From NCBI GenBank assembly GCA_023423695.1, contig JAFAFA010000105.1, forward strand, positions 62,001 through 126,000: 64,000 nt of DNA, read 5' to 3'. Both the position numbers and the translations under genes were made by a program. The stretch comes from Pseudomonadota bacterium (GTDB lineage Bacteria; Pseudomonadota; Alphaproteobacteria; Azospirillales; Azospirillaceae). This document shows positions 33,205 through 41,564 of the stretch, one piece after another. A model generated the notes under the pieces. That model was not told the origin of the DNA. It was given only the letters and a program-made list of their open reading frames with translations, and did no database searches. Every line of letters begins with the position of its first letter. Positions within the stretch are counted from its first letter, which is position 1.

Positions 33205-34779
33205 ATGACCACCATTCCCTCCACCACGCCGAATCGTCCGAACCGCCTGCGCCGCACCGTCGCCGCCCTGCTGCTGGGCTCCACGGTGCTGACGGGGCCG
33301 GCGCTGGCCGGATGGGCGGCATCGCACGCGCAGCAGGCGGCCGCCACCCCGCCGGCTGCGACGATGGTGCAGGACACGCCGTCCAGCTTCGCCGACCTCG
33401 CCGCCAAGGTCAGCCCCGCCGTCGTCAACATCGCCGCGACGCAGGAGGCCAAGGCGGAACCGCGGGCGCAGCGCGGCCCCGCCATCCCCGGTTTCCCGCC
33501 CGGCTCGCCCTTCGAAGAGTTCTTCCGCCAGTTCCAGGACCAGATGGGCCGCAATGGCGGTCCGGACGGCGAGCAGGATGACCAGAGCCCGGGACCGCGG
33601 GGCAAGAGCGGGGCGCTCGGCTCCGGCTTCATCATCGATCCGGCCGGCTTCGTCGTGACCAACAATCACGTCATCGACGGCGCCAGCGAGATCACCGTCA
33701 CCCTGCAGGACGGCACCGCCATGCCGGCCAAGCTGATCGGCCGCGACGCCAAGACCGACATCGCCCTGCTCAAGGTGGAACCGAAGAAGCCGCTTCCCGC
33801 CGTCGACTGGGCCGACAGCGACAAGACCCGCGTCGGCGACTGGGTGATGGCCGTCGGCAATCCGTTCGGCCTGGGCGGCACCGTCACCAAGGGCATCGTG
33901 TCGGCCCGCGGGCGCGACATCCACAGCGGTCCCTATGACGATTACTTCCAGCTCGACGCCGCCATCAACCGCGGCAATTCGGGCGGCCCGACCTTCGACC
34001 TCGCCGGCCGGGTGATCGGCATCAACACCGCCATCTACTCCCCCAACGGCGGCTCGGTGGGCATCGGCTTCGCCATTCCGTCCAACCTCGCCAAGGACGT
34101 GGTGGCCCAGCTGAAGGAGAGCGGCAAGGTCGAGCGCGGCTGGCTCGGCGTGAAGATCCAGGAGGTGACGCCCGACATCGCCGACAGCGTCGGCCTGCCC
34201 GCCGCCAAGGGTGCCCTGGTCGCCGACGTCACCGCCGACAGCCCGGCCCAGCGCGCCGGCCTGCGCCAGGGCGACGTGGTGCTGAGCTATGCCGGCAAGC
34301 CGGTCAACAGCCTGCGCGACCTGACCCGCAACGTGGCCGACACCAAGCCCGGCGGCACGGTCGAGCTGAAGGTCCTGCGCGGCGGCCGTGAAACGGCGGT
34401 GCAGGTCCGCATCGACCGCCTGAGCGAGCAGCCGCAGGTCGCGTCAGCCGATACCGACGGCGGCAACGGCGCCGGCCCGCAGGCCGAGGTCGCGCCGGTG
34501 AAGGGGCTGAAGCTCGCCCCGCTGGACCCGGCGGCACGCAAGCGTCTGGGCATCGGCGAGGATGTCCAGGGCGTGGTGGTGACCGGCCTGTCCGGCAGCG
34601 TCGACGTGCCGATCCGTCCCGGCGACGTGATCGAGCGGATCGGCGATGCCGAGGTGAAGAGCCCCGCCGACGTCCGCCGCCATGTGACCGAAGCCGAGAA
34701 GGCCGGCCAGAAGGCGCTGCTGATGCTGATCAACCGCCAGGGCAACGAGTCCTTCGTCGCGCTGAAGCTGAAAGCTTGA
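33205..34779 (+). CDS. degP: Periplasmic Do-family serine endoprotease (DegP/HtrA-like)
   Basis: 524 residues. A signal peptide (residues about 14-35) precedes the trypsin-like domain with catalytic triad His155 (NNHVID), Asp185 (KTDIALLK) and Ser259 (GNSGGPTF). Two PDZ domains follow (about 290-380 and 420-515). It degrades or chaperones misfolded envelope proteins. The start at 33205 has ggagcg upstream; the frame is open to 33157. An OmpR-type regulator and its kinase follow 254 bp downstream, an arrangement common in alphaproteobacteria and consistent with envelope-stress control. DegP versus DegQ cannot be decided from the sequence. Confidence 0.93.
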   Translation: MTTIPSTTPNRPNRLRRTVAALLLGSTVLTGPALAGWAASHAQQAAATPPAATMVQDTPSSFADLAAKVSPAVVNIAATQEAKAEPRAQRGPAIPGFPPGSPFEEFFRQFQDQMGRNGGPDGEQDDQSPGPRGKSGALGSGFIIDPAGFVVTNNHVIDGASEITVTLQDGTAMPAKLIGRDAKTDIALLKVEPKKPLPAVDWADSDKTRVGDWVMAVGNPFGLGGTVTKGIVSARGRDIHSGPYDDYFQLDAAINRGNSGGPTFDLAGRVIGINTAIYSPNGGSVGIGFAIPSNLAKDVVAQLKESGKVERGWLGVKIQEVTPDIADSVGLPAAKGALVADVTADSPAQRAGLRQGDVVLSYAGKPVNSLRDLTRNVADTKPGGTVELKVLRGGRETAVQVRIDRLSEQPQVASADTDGGNGAGPQAEVAPVKGLKLAPLDPAARKRLGIGEDVQGVVVTGLSGSVDVPIRPGDVIERIGDAEVKSPADVRRHVTEAEKAGQKALLMLINRQGNESFVALKLKA

Positions 34780-34828
34780 GGCGGTCCGCCGCCTGAGTGA
34801 CGGAGGTCCGGCCGGGCGTCACAGGAAG

Positions 34829-34947
34829 CCCCTCTCCCCTTGCGGGAGAGGGGTTCGGGGTGAGGGGTGCAGCCCGATCCGCAGGGACGGGAGCAAGATT
34901 GCCGGCCGGCTGTCGCCAGCGCCACCCTCACCCCAACCCCTCTCCCA
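34829..34947. repeat. Intergenic composite inverted repeat
   Basis: A perfect 10-base hairpin (cccctctccc / gggagagggg, 5-base loop) at 34829-34853. Its right arm plus the following bases (34844-34869) are repeated in inverted orientation at 34922-34945 (caccctcacccc, aacccctctccc) with one difference. The whole could fold into one long stem, or two alternative stems, between the protease and the response regulator. Confidence 0.7.
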
Positions 34948-35033
34948 ATCAAGGAAGAGGAGCTTCAGGCACTTGGCCGGGCGCGGCACGCTCGCGCTTG
35001 GCCGGGCTGTTTTGGGAGGCTACACTCGTGCTC

Positions 35034-35714
35034 ATGAAGATTCTCGTCATTGAAGATGATCGCCAGGCCGCCAGCTACCTCGCCAAGGGGCTGAAGGAGG
35101 CGGGCCATGTGGTGGACGTCGCCAACGACGGGAAGGAAGGCCTGTTCCTGGCCGGCGCCGAGCATTACGACGTGATGATCGTCGACCGCATGCTGCCCGG
35201 CCGCGACGGGCTGTCGCTGGTTCAGGTGCTGAGGGCGGCCGGCAACGACACGCCGGTCCTGTTCCTGTCGGCGCTGGGCAGCGTGGACGACCGGGTGAAG
35301 GGCCTGAAGGCCGGCGGCGACGATTACCTGACCAAGCCCTTCGCGTTTTCCGAGCTTCTCGCCCGAATAGAGGTGCTGGTACGCCGGCGCGGCGCGGCCC
35401 AGCCGCAGACCCGGCTGGTGGTGGGCGACCTGGAGCTGGACCTGCTGTCGCGCAACGTGAAGCGCGCCGGCAAGACAATCGACCTGCTGCCGCGCGAATT
35501 CTCGCTGCTGGAATATCTGATGCGCAACGCCGGCAGCGTGGTGACCCGCACCATGATGCTGGAAAATGTCTGGGACTATCACTTCGATCCCCAGACCAAT
35601 GTCATCGACGTGCACATCGCCCGCCTGCGCCAGAAGATCGACAAGGATTTCCCCACCCCGCTGATCCACACCGTGCGCGGCGCCGGCTACAGCCTGCGCG
35701 TGGCGGAGGGATGA
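35034..35714 (+). CDS. OmpR-family response regulator
   Basis: 226 residues. Receiver domain about 1-115 (MKILVIEDDRQAA, acceptor Asp51 in MIVDRMLPGRDG, SALGSVDD, KPFAFSEL) and a winged-helix DNA-binding domain about 128-222 (LLPREFSLLEYLMRNAG, then VIDVHIARLRQKID, then VRGAGYSLR). It controls transcription with the kinase 24 bp downstream. A GTG at 35028 is better spaced from the Shine-Dalgarno (gggagg) and would add two residues. The preceding protease gene is a likely target. Confidence 0.93.
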   Translation: MKILVIEDDRQAASYLAKGLKEAGHVVDVANDGKEGLFLAGAEHYDVMIVDRMLPGRDGLSLVQVLRAAGNDTPVLFLSALGSVDDRVKGLKAGGDDYLTKPFAFSELLARIEVLVRRRGAAQPQTRLVVGDLELDLLSRNVKRAGKTIDLLPREFSLLEYLMRNAGSVVTRTMMLENVWDYHFDPQTNVIDVHIARLRQKIDKDFPTPLIHTVRGAGYSLRVAEG

Positions 35715-35738
35715 GCGTTTAACCACGATGCGTGACGT

Positions 35739-37169
35739 ATGAAGCATGAAGGCGCGGCCGGCGGCCTGCACGGCTTCCTTGCCGCGGGCCTGCGGCTGGT
35801 GCGGACCACGGCGTTCCGGCTGGCGCTGCTCTATCTGGCGATGTTCGTGCTGTCGGTCGGTCTGATCCTGGGCGTGGTCTATCGCACAACCGCCGGCTTC
35901 CTGGAGCAGGAGATCGGCGAGACGATCGCGCTGGAGGTCGCCGGCCTGCAGGACCATTACCGCATCCACGGGCTGCCCGGTCTGGTGGACGTGGTGCGGG
36001 CGCGCAGCGCGGTTCCCAACAACAACTCCATCTACCTGCTGACCACCTCGGCCGGGGTGATCCTGGCCGGCAACCTGTCGGGCTGGCCGGCGGCGGTGCC
36101 CAATGCCAGCGGCTGGACCCATTTCAAGGTCGCCGACTACGGCGGGGTCACCGATCGGCCTTCGACCGCGCAGGCCGTGACCTTCACCCTGCCGGGGCAG
36201 TTCCGTCTTCTGGTTGGCCGCGACATGAGCGAGATCGACCAGCTGCGCACCCGCATGTTCCGCTCGCTCGGCTGGATCCTGGGCTCCACCGCGCTGCTCG
36301 GCCTGGGCGGCGGGCTGCTGATGAGCCGCGGCGCCATGCGGCGGATCGAGGCGATCAACCGCACCACCCGCCAGATCATGAGCGGCGACCTGAGCGACCG
36401 GGTGCCGCGCTTCGGCGGCGGCGACGAGATGGACCGGCTGGCCGGCAACCTCAACGCCATGCTCAACCGGATCGAGCGGCTGATGACCGGAATGCGGCAG
36501 GTGACCGACAGCGTCGCCCACGACCTGCGCACGCCGCTGACCCGCCTGCGCTCCCGCATCGAGCTTGCCCTGCTGCACGAGACCGAGGACCCGGAGGTCT
36601 ACCGGACCGTCCTGCAGGACACGATCGCCGAGGCCGACCGGCTGCTCGCCACCTTCAGCGCCCTGCTGTCGATCGCGGAGGCGGAATCGGGCGCCAAGCG
36701 GCAGGATTTCGTGCCGGTCGATCTGGCCGAAGTGGTCGAACTGGCCGCCGACCTCTACGAACCGGTGGCGGATGAGCGCGGCCAGCGGCTGAGCGTGGAT
36801 GTCCGGGGCAAGCCGACCGTCCGCGGCAACGGCCAGCTTCTGGCACAGGCTGTGTCGAACCTGCTGGACAATGCCATCAAATACACGCCGGAAGGCGGCA
36901 CCATCTCGCTGGTGCTGGAAGGCCCGGCGCCCGGCCGCGCCGCCTGCATCTCCGTGGCCGACAGCGGTCCCGGCATCCCGGCGGACATGCGCGACAAGGT
37001 GCTGCAGCGCTTCGTCCGGCTGGACACCGCCCGCGCCTCGCCCGGCAATGGGCTGGGCCTGAGCCTCGTCGATGCGGTGGCGACGCTGCACGGTGCGCGG
37101 CTGGAATTGGACGACAATGAGCCGGGTCTGCGGATCAGCCTGATATTCCCGCCGGAAGCGCGGCGCTAA
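35739..37169 (+). CDS. Sensor histidine kinase (HAMP-containing)
   Basis: 476 residues. TM1 (about 28-48) and TM2 (about 170-192) bracket a periplasmic domain. HAMP covers about 190-245 (TRQIMSGDLSDRVP), HisKA has its phosphorylated residue at about 261 (SVAHDLRTPLTRLRSR) and HATPase covers about 365-470 (NLLDNAIKYTPEGG, then DSGPGIP, then GNGLGLSLVDAVATLHGA). It pairs with the OmpR-type regulator upstream. The signal is unknown; proximity to the Do protease suggests envelope stress. Confidence 0.92.
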   Translation: MKHEGAAGGLHGFLAAGLRLVRTTAFRLALLYLAMFVLSVGLILGVVYRTTAGFLEQEIGETIALEVAGLQDHYRIHGLPGLVDVVRARSAVPNNNSIYLLTTSAGVILAGNLSGWPAAVPNASGWTHFKVADYGGVTDRPSTAQAVTFTLPGQFRLLVGRDMSEIDQLRTRMFRSLGWILGSTALLGLGGGLLMSRGAMRRIEAINRTTRQIMSGDLSDRVPRFGGGDEMDRLAGNLNAMLNRIERLMTGMRQVTDSVAHDLRTPLTRLRSRIELALLHETEDPEVYRTVLQDTIAEADRLLATFSALLSIAEAESGAKRQDFVPVDLAEVVELAADLYEPVADERGQRLSVDVRGKPTVRGNGQLLAQAVSNLLDNAIKYTPEGGTISLVLEGPAPGRAACISVADSGPGIPADMRDKVLQRFVRLDTARASPGNGLGLSLVDAVATLHGARLELDDNEPGLRISLIFPPEARR

Positions 37170-37186
37170 GCGAATTTGCATTCGCT
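37169..37186. repeat. Small palindrome after the kinase gene
   Basis: agcgaat, 4 bases, attcgct: perfect 7-base arms overlapping the stop region of the kinase gene. It has the same design as the palindrome at 37258-37279. Confidence 0.6.
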
Positions 37187-37257
37187 ATAGATTCACATGA
37201 CCTCATTCGCCGGTCGGGCTTCGGCCGTATGGGCGGCCGGGACCGCCGTCGCGGTCC

Positions 37258-37279
37258 GAAGCGGATTGCAATCCGCTTC
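37258..37279. repeat. 22-bp perfect palindrome
   Basis: gaagcggatt, gc, aatccgcttc. A perfect 22-bp dyad about 90 bp after the kinase stop, with no T-tract. It resembles short REP-like elements seen between genes in alphaproteobacteria. Confidence 0.7.
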
Positions 37280-37295
37280 AGGCGCTGCGCCGTCC

Positions 37296-37324
37296 AAAAA
37301 AAAGCCCGCCATGCGGCGGGCTTT
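37296..37324 (-). terminator. Rho-independent terminator oriented to the minus strand
   Basis: The stem aaagcccgcc / ggcgggcttt has a 4-base loop. Read on the minus strand it is followed by eight T (A8 at 37296-37303 on plus). On the plus strand only tttaaaag follows. The minus-strand orientation is notable because no minus-strand protein gene ends here. Confidence 0.8.
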
Positions 37325-37480
37325 AAAAGTGACATCAGCGAGAATGACTCCTTGGCGTCCCACCTGATATGGGGCCGGGAGGATCGGCTTCCAGACCGAT
37401 CTTCGGACTACCGCCGACGGCCTAGCCTGCTGACTTTCCGCAACGTCGGGTGTGCTCGAGCGTTCTCCCCCAGGGCCGTC
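37296..37480 (-). ncRNA. Candidate structured small RNA
   Basis: Upstream of the minus-strand terminator lies a segment able to form a three-way junction. The closing stem pairs 37465-37477 with 37373-37381 (GGCC and GGGAG blocks). Hairpin 1 pairs CCGACG (37444-37449) with CGTCGG (37414-37419). Hairpin 2 pairs 37396-37401 with 37382-37387 (GATCGG/CCGATC). A mostly single-stranded stretch then leads to the terminator. No minus-strand gene precedes it. The 5' end and promoter are not identified, and I do not recognise an RNA family. Confidence 0.35.
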
Positions 37481-37514
37481 CGTCCGGCGGCCGCAAGCGC
37501 GGGAGTTCCGAGAG

Positions 37515-38627
37515 ATGGCGATACCCAGCCGCCCCACCGCCCACCAGACCGCTACCCCGGGCGCCGTCCCGCCCGGCCGCACCGGCGGCGGGGCTACGCA
37601 GGATGAGCCGCCGGCGCGGGCCAAGCGCGGCGAACTGGCCGTCTTCACCTGGAAGGTGCTGATCGTCGCCGGTGTGGCCGCGCTGGGTCTGTTCCTGTGG
37701 AAGGTGTCGGGCACGCTGCTGCTGATCTTCACCGGCGTGCTGTTCGCCATCCTGCTGCAGCGGCTGACCGGCTATGTGCGGCAGGCGACCGGGCTCAGCC
37801 ATGGCTGGGCGCTGGCCATCGTGCTGGTGGTGCTTGTGCTGCTCGTCGGCGGCGGCGTCTGGCTGATGGGCACCTCGATGACGGCGCAGCTCGGCCAGTT
37901 GCAGGAGCAGGTGACCAAGGCCATAGCCATGCTGCCCGACGAGTGGCGCCAGCGCATCATGGACCAGGGCAAGGATTGGCCGTGGATGAGCCGGTTGAGC
38001 AGCTTCGCCAGCGGCCTCGTCTATGTCATCGGCGATGCGGTGGTGGTGATGTTCGCCGCGCTTTATCTGGCGGCATCGCCCGGCGTCTACCGCCGCGGCG
38101 TGGTGCTGCTGGTGCCGCCGCAGGGGCAGGAACGGGCCTGGGAGGTGATGAACGTCGCCGGCGACAGCCTGTGGAAATGGTTGATCGGCCAGATGGTGGC
38201 GATGGCCTCTGTGGGCACGCTGACCGCGGTCGGGCTCTGGCTGCTGGGCATCCCGTCGGCGCTGGCCTTGGGGATGGTGGCCGGGCTGCTGGAGTTCATT
38301 CCGCTGGTCGGCCCCTTCCTGGCGGCGATCCCGGCGCTGCTGATCGCATTCGCCCAATCGCCGCAGGATGCGCTTTGGGTCGCCGGGCTCTATCTGGTCA
38401 TCCAGCAGGTGGAAGGGAACCTCGTCACCCCGCTGCTACAGAAGCGGGTGGTCGATCTGCCACCGGTGATCACCATCGGCGCCATCGCCGCCGGCGGCGT
38501 GCTGTTCGGCATCCTCGGCATGTTCCTGGCGACGCCGATCGCCGTGGTCGTGCTGGTGCTGGTCAACCTGCTCTACATCGAGGACAAGCTGGGCCAACCC
38601 CGGCATTTCCCCAGCACCGACTCCTGA
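37515..38627 (+). CDS. AI-2E family (PerM-like) transporter
   Basis: 370 residues. A Pro/Thr-rich cytoplasmic N-terminus (about 40 residues) precedes about eight membrane helices: two near 45-80, one near 85-110, then a soluble segment, then helices from about 165 to 355. The conserved family block GMVAGLLEFIPLVGPFLAAIPALLIA is present. Members were named for autoinducer-2 export, but many are uncharacterised permeases or Na+/H+ antiporters, so the substrate is open. The ATG at 37515 follows ccgagag. Confidence 0.85.
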   Translation: MAIPSRPTAHQTATPGAVPPGRTGGGATQDEPPARAKRGELAVFTWKVLIVAGVAALGLFLWKVSGTLLLIFTGVLFAILLQRLTGYVRQATGLSHGWALAIVLVVLVLLVGGGVWLMGTSMTAQLGQLQEQVTKAIAMLPDEWRQRIMDQGKDWPWMSRLSSFASGLVYVIGDAVVVMFAALYLAASPGVYRRGVVLLVPPQGQERAWEVMNVAGDSLWKWLIGQMVAMASVGTLTAVGLWLLGIPSALALGMVAGLLEFIPLVGPFLAAIPALLIAFAQSPQDALWVAGLYLVIQQVEGNLVTPLLQKRVVDLPPVITIGAIAAGGVLFGILGMFLATPIAVVVLVLVNLLYIEDKLGQPRHFPSTDS

Positions 38628-38631
38628 CGCG

Positions 38632-40185
38632 TCAGCCTTCCGCCGCCGGGGCGGCTGACTGGTCCTTGCGGGAGGAGCGCAGCGGCAGTTCCTTCAGGAA
38701 CAGGGTCATGGCGAAGGAGACGACCGCCAGCGCAGCGGCCAGCAGGAACAGGGTGGCGAAGCCGTGCTCCAGCGTCGCCACCACCCCGCCGCGGACGGCC
38801 GGGGGCAGGTCGGCCAGCGCGGCGGCGCCATGGTCCAGCACCGCGCGGCCGGACAGGCCGGCGCCCTCCAGCCGTTCGGACACCACGGCGTTGAACACGG
38901 CGCCGAACACCGCGACGCCGACCGAACCGCCGAGCGAGCGGAAGAAGCCGACCGAGGCGGTGGCCGCCCCCAGGTCGCGCTGCTCCACCGCGTTCTGCAC
39001 GGCGACCGTCATCACCGGCATCACCAGCCCCAGCCCCATGCCGAGCGGCACCAGGATCAGCGTCGACCACAGCCCGCTGGCGGCCAGTTCCGGCAGGGTG
39101 CCGAGCAGCGCGTACATCACCCCCGACAGCGCCAGCCCGACCAGCGGGAAGGCCTTGTAGCGCCCGGTCCGTGCGATCAGCCGGCCGCCGCCGACCGACC
39201 CGAAGGTCATGCCCAGCACCAGCGGCAGAAGCAGCAGGCCGGACACGGTGGCGCTGGCGCCCTGTACCAGTTGCAGGTGCAGCGGCAGATAGACGATGCC
39301 GGCGAACAGCACCATCGCCGACACAGCGACCACCGGCGTCGCCACTGCGACCACCGGGCGGCGGAACAGGTGCAGCGGCAGGATCGGCTCCTCGATCCGG
39401 CGCTCGTGCCACAGGAAGACGCCCAGCATGGCGAGGCCCGCCGCCAGCAGTGCAAGGGCCGCCGGGCTGCCCCAGCCCATCGCCTCGCCGCGGGTGGCGT
39501 AGACGAGCAGGCAGGTGACCGCCCCGGTCAGCAGCGCCGCGCCGGCTACGTCGATGCGCGGTTTGGCCCGGCCGGCGGGCAGGCGCGACAGGGTGCTGCG
39601 GGTCATGGCGAAGGCCGCGACCCCCAGCGGCAGGTTGATCAGGAAAATCCAGTGCCAGCCGATCGTCTCGGTGAAGATGCCGCCCAAGAGCGGACCGGCG
39701 ACGCTGGCCAGCGCGAAGACGCCGCCGATCATGCCCTGGTAGCGTCCGCGTTCGCGCGGGGCCACCACGTCGCCGATGATGGTGAAGGCCAGCGACATCA
39801 GCCCGCCGCCGCCCAGCCCCTGCAGGCCGCGGAACAGGATCAGCTGGGTCATGCTCTGCGCCGCGGCGCACAGGACGGACCCGACCAGGAACAGCAGGAT
39901 CGCCGTCTGCAGCACGCGCTTGCGGCCGTAGAGGTCCGACAGCTTGCCGTAGATCGGCGTGGTGGTGGTGGAGGTCAGCAGATAGGCGGTGACCACCCAG
40001 GGCAGCATCTCCAGCCCGCCGAACTGGCTCGCCATCGTCGGCAGCGCAGTGGCGACGATGGTCTGGTCCATCGCCGCCATCAGCATCGCCAGCGCGACCC
40101 CGCTGAACACGCGCAGGATCTCCTGGTGTGTGAAGACCGGCGGGGCATCGTCGGCTGTCGTGGAGCGGGCGGCGGTCTCGGTCAT
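38632..40185 (-). CDS. MFS drug exporter, DHA2 (EmrB/QacA) family, 14 helices
   Basis: 517 residues, matching the 14-helix DHA2 proton-drug antiporters of the inner membrane. Signatures are the first-helix motif ALAMLMAAMDQTIVATALP, LYGRKRVL after helix 2, and RGLQGLGGGGLMSLAFTIIG. The final helices and a short basic tail are intact. No membrane-fusion protein (EmrA) is adjacent. The start at 40185 (MTETAARS) is chosen; the frame is open further to 40266. It converges with the AI-2E gene, leaving only 4 bp. Confidence 0.9.
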   Translation of the reverse strand: MTETAARSTTADDAPPVFTHQEILRVFSGVALAMLMAAMDQTIVATALPTMASQFGGLEMLPWVVTAYLLTSTTTTPIYGKLSDLYGRKRVLQTAILLFLVGSVLCAAAQSMTQLILFRGLQGLGGGGLMSLAFTIIGDVVAPRERGRYQGMIGGVFALASVAGPLLGGIFTETIGWHWIFLINLPLGVAAFAMTRSTLSRLPAGRAKPRIDVAGAALLTGAVTCLLVYATRGEAMGWGSPAALALLAAGLAMLGVFLWHERRIEEPILPLHLFRRPVVAVATPVVAVSAMVLFAGIVYLPLHLQLVQGASATVSGLLLLPLVLGMTFGSVGGGRLIARTGRYKAFPLVGLALSGVMYALLGTLPELAASGLWSTLILVPLGMGLGLVMPVMTVAVQNAVEQRDLGAATASVGFFRSLGGSVGVAVFGAVFNAVVSERLEGAGLSGRAVLDHGAAALADLPPAVRGGVVATLEHGFATLFLLAAALAVVSFAMTLFLKELPLRSSRKDQSAAPAAEG

Positions 40186-40318
40186 GGTCGGGCGTCTCGG
40201 CCTTTGGGGTCGTTGCACGGGGCACCGGAGGCGGTCCCACCATAGACTTGGAAGCGTTCCACGCAAGTCCGTTGGCGGAAGTCCGGTGGCGCTTCAACCG
40301 CATTCTCCAACGAACGCC

Positions 40319-40347
40319 TTGCCGCGCCGCCAAAGCGCCTCTATAAA
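40319..40347 (+). promoter_or_regulatory. Candidate sigma-70 promoter of ndk
   Basis: TTGCCG at 40319-40324, 17 bases, TATAAA at 40342-40347. It lies 85 bp before the ndk start, with an untranslated leader of roughly 77 bases. Confidence 0.55.
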
Positions 40348-40357
40348 GCGGCCCATC

Positions 40358-40383
40358 GGCGCCCCGGTTCAACCGGTGGCGCC
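40358..40383 (+). promoter_or_regulatory. Strong hairpin in the ndk leader
   Basis: GGCGCCCCGG, TTCAA loop, CCGG-T-GGCGCC: ten base pairs with one bulged T, almost at the predicted 5' end of the ndk transcript. It could stabilise the mRNA or act as a regulatory leader. Confidence 0.5.
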
Positions 40384-40431
40384 TGCATGCTTTTTAATCG
40401 GCGAAAAGCCCAACCTGCAGGAGTCACCACC

Positions 40432-40854
40432 ATGGCCGTCGAACGGACCCTCTCGATCATCAAGCCCGATGCCACCCGCCGCAACCTGACCGGCAAGATC
40501 AACGCCAAGTTCGAGGACGGTGGCCTGCGCATCGTCGCCCAGAAGCGCGTCCAGCTGTCGAAGGCCCAGGCCGAGCAGTTCTACGGCGTGCATCGCGAGC
40601 GTCCGTTCTTCAACGACCTGGTGTCCTTCATGATCTCCGGTCCGGTGGTCCTGCAGGTCCTGGAAGGCGAGAACGCCATCGCCCGCAACCGCGAGATCAT
40701 GGGCGCCACCAACCCGGCCAACGCCGCCGAGGGCACCATCCGCAAGGAGTTCGCCGAATCGATTGAGGCGAACTCGGTCCACGGTTCGGACGCCCCGGAG
40801 ACGGCCGCTCAGGAGATCGCCTTCTTCTTCGCCGGCATCGAGCTGGTGGGCTGA
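40432..40854 (+). CDS. ndk: Nucleoside diphosphate kinase
   Basis: 140 residues, the standard length. Ndk (EC 2.7.4.6) transfers the gamma-phosphate of ATP to NDPs through a phospho-histidine. The N-terminus ERTLSIIKPDAT, the middle GPVVLQVLEGENA and the active-site His117 in NSVHGSDAPETA are all conserved. The ATG at 40432 has aggag 8 bases upstream; an ATG at 40387 would add 15 unconserved residues. It is followed by a strong terminator. Confidence 0.97.
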   Translation: MAVERTLSIIKPDATRRNLTGKINAKFEDGGLRIVAQKRVQLSKAQAEQFYGVHRERPFFNDLVSFMISGPVVLQVLEGENAIARNREIMGATNPANAAEGTIRKEFAESIEANSVHGSDAPETAAQEIAFFFAGIELVG

Positions 40855-40891
40855 TTGCGCGAGCGCCGGGCCTCGCGCCCGGCGCGCTGAG

Positions 40892-40926
40892 AAAAGGGCC
40901 GCTTCCGCAAGGAGGCGGCCTTTTTT
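40892..40926 (+). terminator. Rho-independent terminator after ndk
   Basis: A hairpin with ggccgc/gcggcc and ttcc/gga arms and a short loop, followed by T6, about 40 bp after the ndk stop. Confidence 0.85.
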
Positions 40927-41014
40927 GCGTTTTGCATCGGGCTCTGGCAGTATCGGGGGCCATAGACCTTTTGCCCCGCAAGCGCCGGGGCCGAATCCGA
41001 CAGGAGTGCCCGCG

Positions 41015-41521
41015 ATGGAATCCCAATCCGCAAAGCCGATCATCGCGGCGCTGCTGCAACCGCTGCCGATCCTGACCCAGCCGCAGGCCCGGAACGATCT
41101 GGCGGACGAGACGGTGGTGCGGCTGCTGGTCCGTCAGTTCATCGACCTCAGCCTCGATGCCTTCAATCAGGTCCTGCAGGGCAAGCTCGACCAGGACGAG
41201 GCGGTGGACGGCATCAACCGGCAGGCCACCGCGCTGAACGCCGTCTTCCTCGGCACCAGCGGATTCGAGACCGTCGTCACCCATCCCTGGAACACCCCCG
41301 AGCAGTTGGGCGCCTTCCTGAAGGACGTGGTGGCGCTGGAATATCCGGAGGATGACTGCGTCCGCGCCATGCTGATCCATCTGGCGACCCAGGTGATGCA
41401 TGCGTTGCGCCTTCCCGAGGAGGACCGCCACGAGGAGGTGGAGGCGCTGACCCTGGACGCCGCCGACCTGCTGCTTGGCCGTGCGCCGGAAGACGACGAC
41501 GACCTCGAGATCGAAGTCTGA
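41015..41521 (+). CDS. Hypothetical protein (168 aa)
   Basis: 168 residues, soluble, predicted mostly helical and strongly acidic, ending EDDDDLEIEV. No signal peptide or membrane segment. The ATG at 41015 has a Shine-Dalgarno (caggag). I recognise no family. It follows the ndk terminator and is probably transcribed alone. Confidence 0.65.
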   Translation: MESQSAKPIIAALLQPLPILTQPQARNDLADETVVRLLVRQFIDLSLDAFNQVLQGKLDQDEAVDGINRQATALNAVFLGTSGFETVVTHPWNTPEQLGAFLKDVVALEYPEDDCVRAMLIHLATQVMHALRLPEEDRHEEVEALTLDAADLLLGRAPEDDDDLEIEV

Positions 41522-41564
41522 GAAGCGAATCGACGTCTGCGACGGCCCGCATCCCCCCAGGGAC

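Larger units (their letters stand above)
37170..37514. other. Intergenic region with palindromes, minus-strand terminator and structured segment
   Basis: 345 bp without a protein gene. From left to right it contains a small palindrome, a 22-bp perfect palindrome, a terminator whose T-tract faces the minus strand, and a segment of about 110 bp with several complementary arms. The parts are listed separately. Confidence 0.65.
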
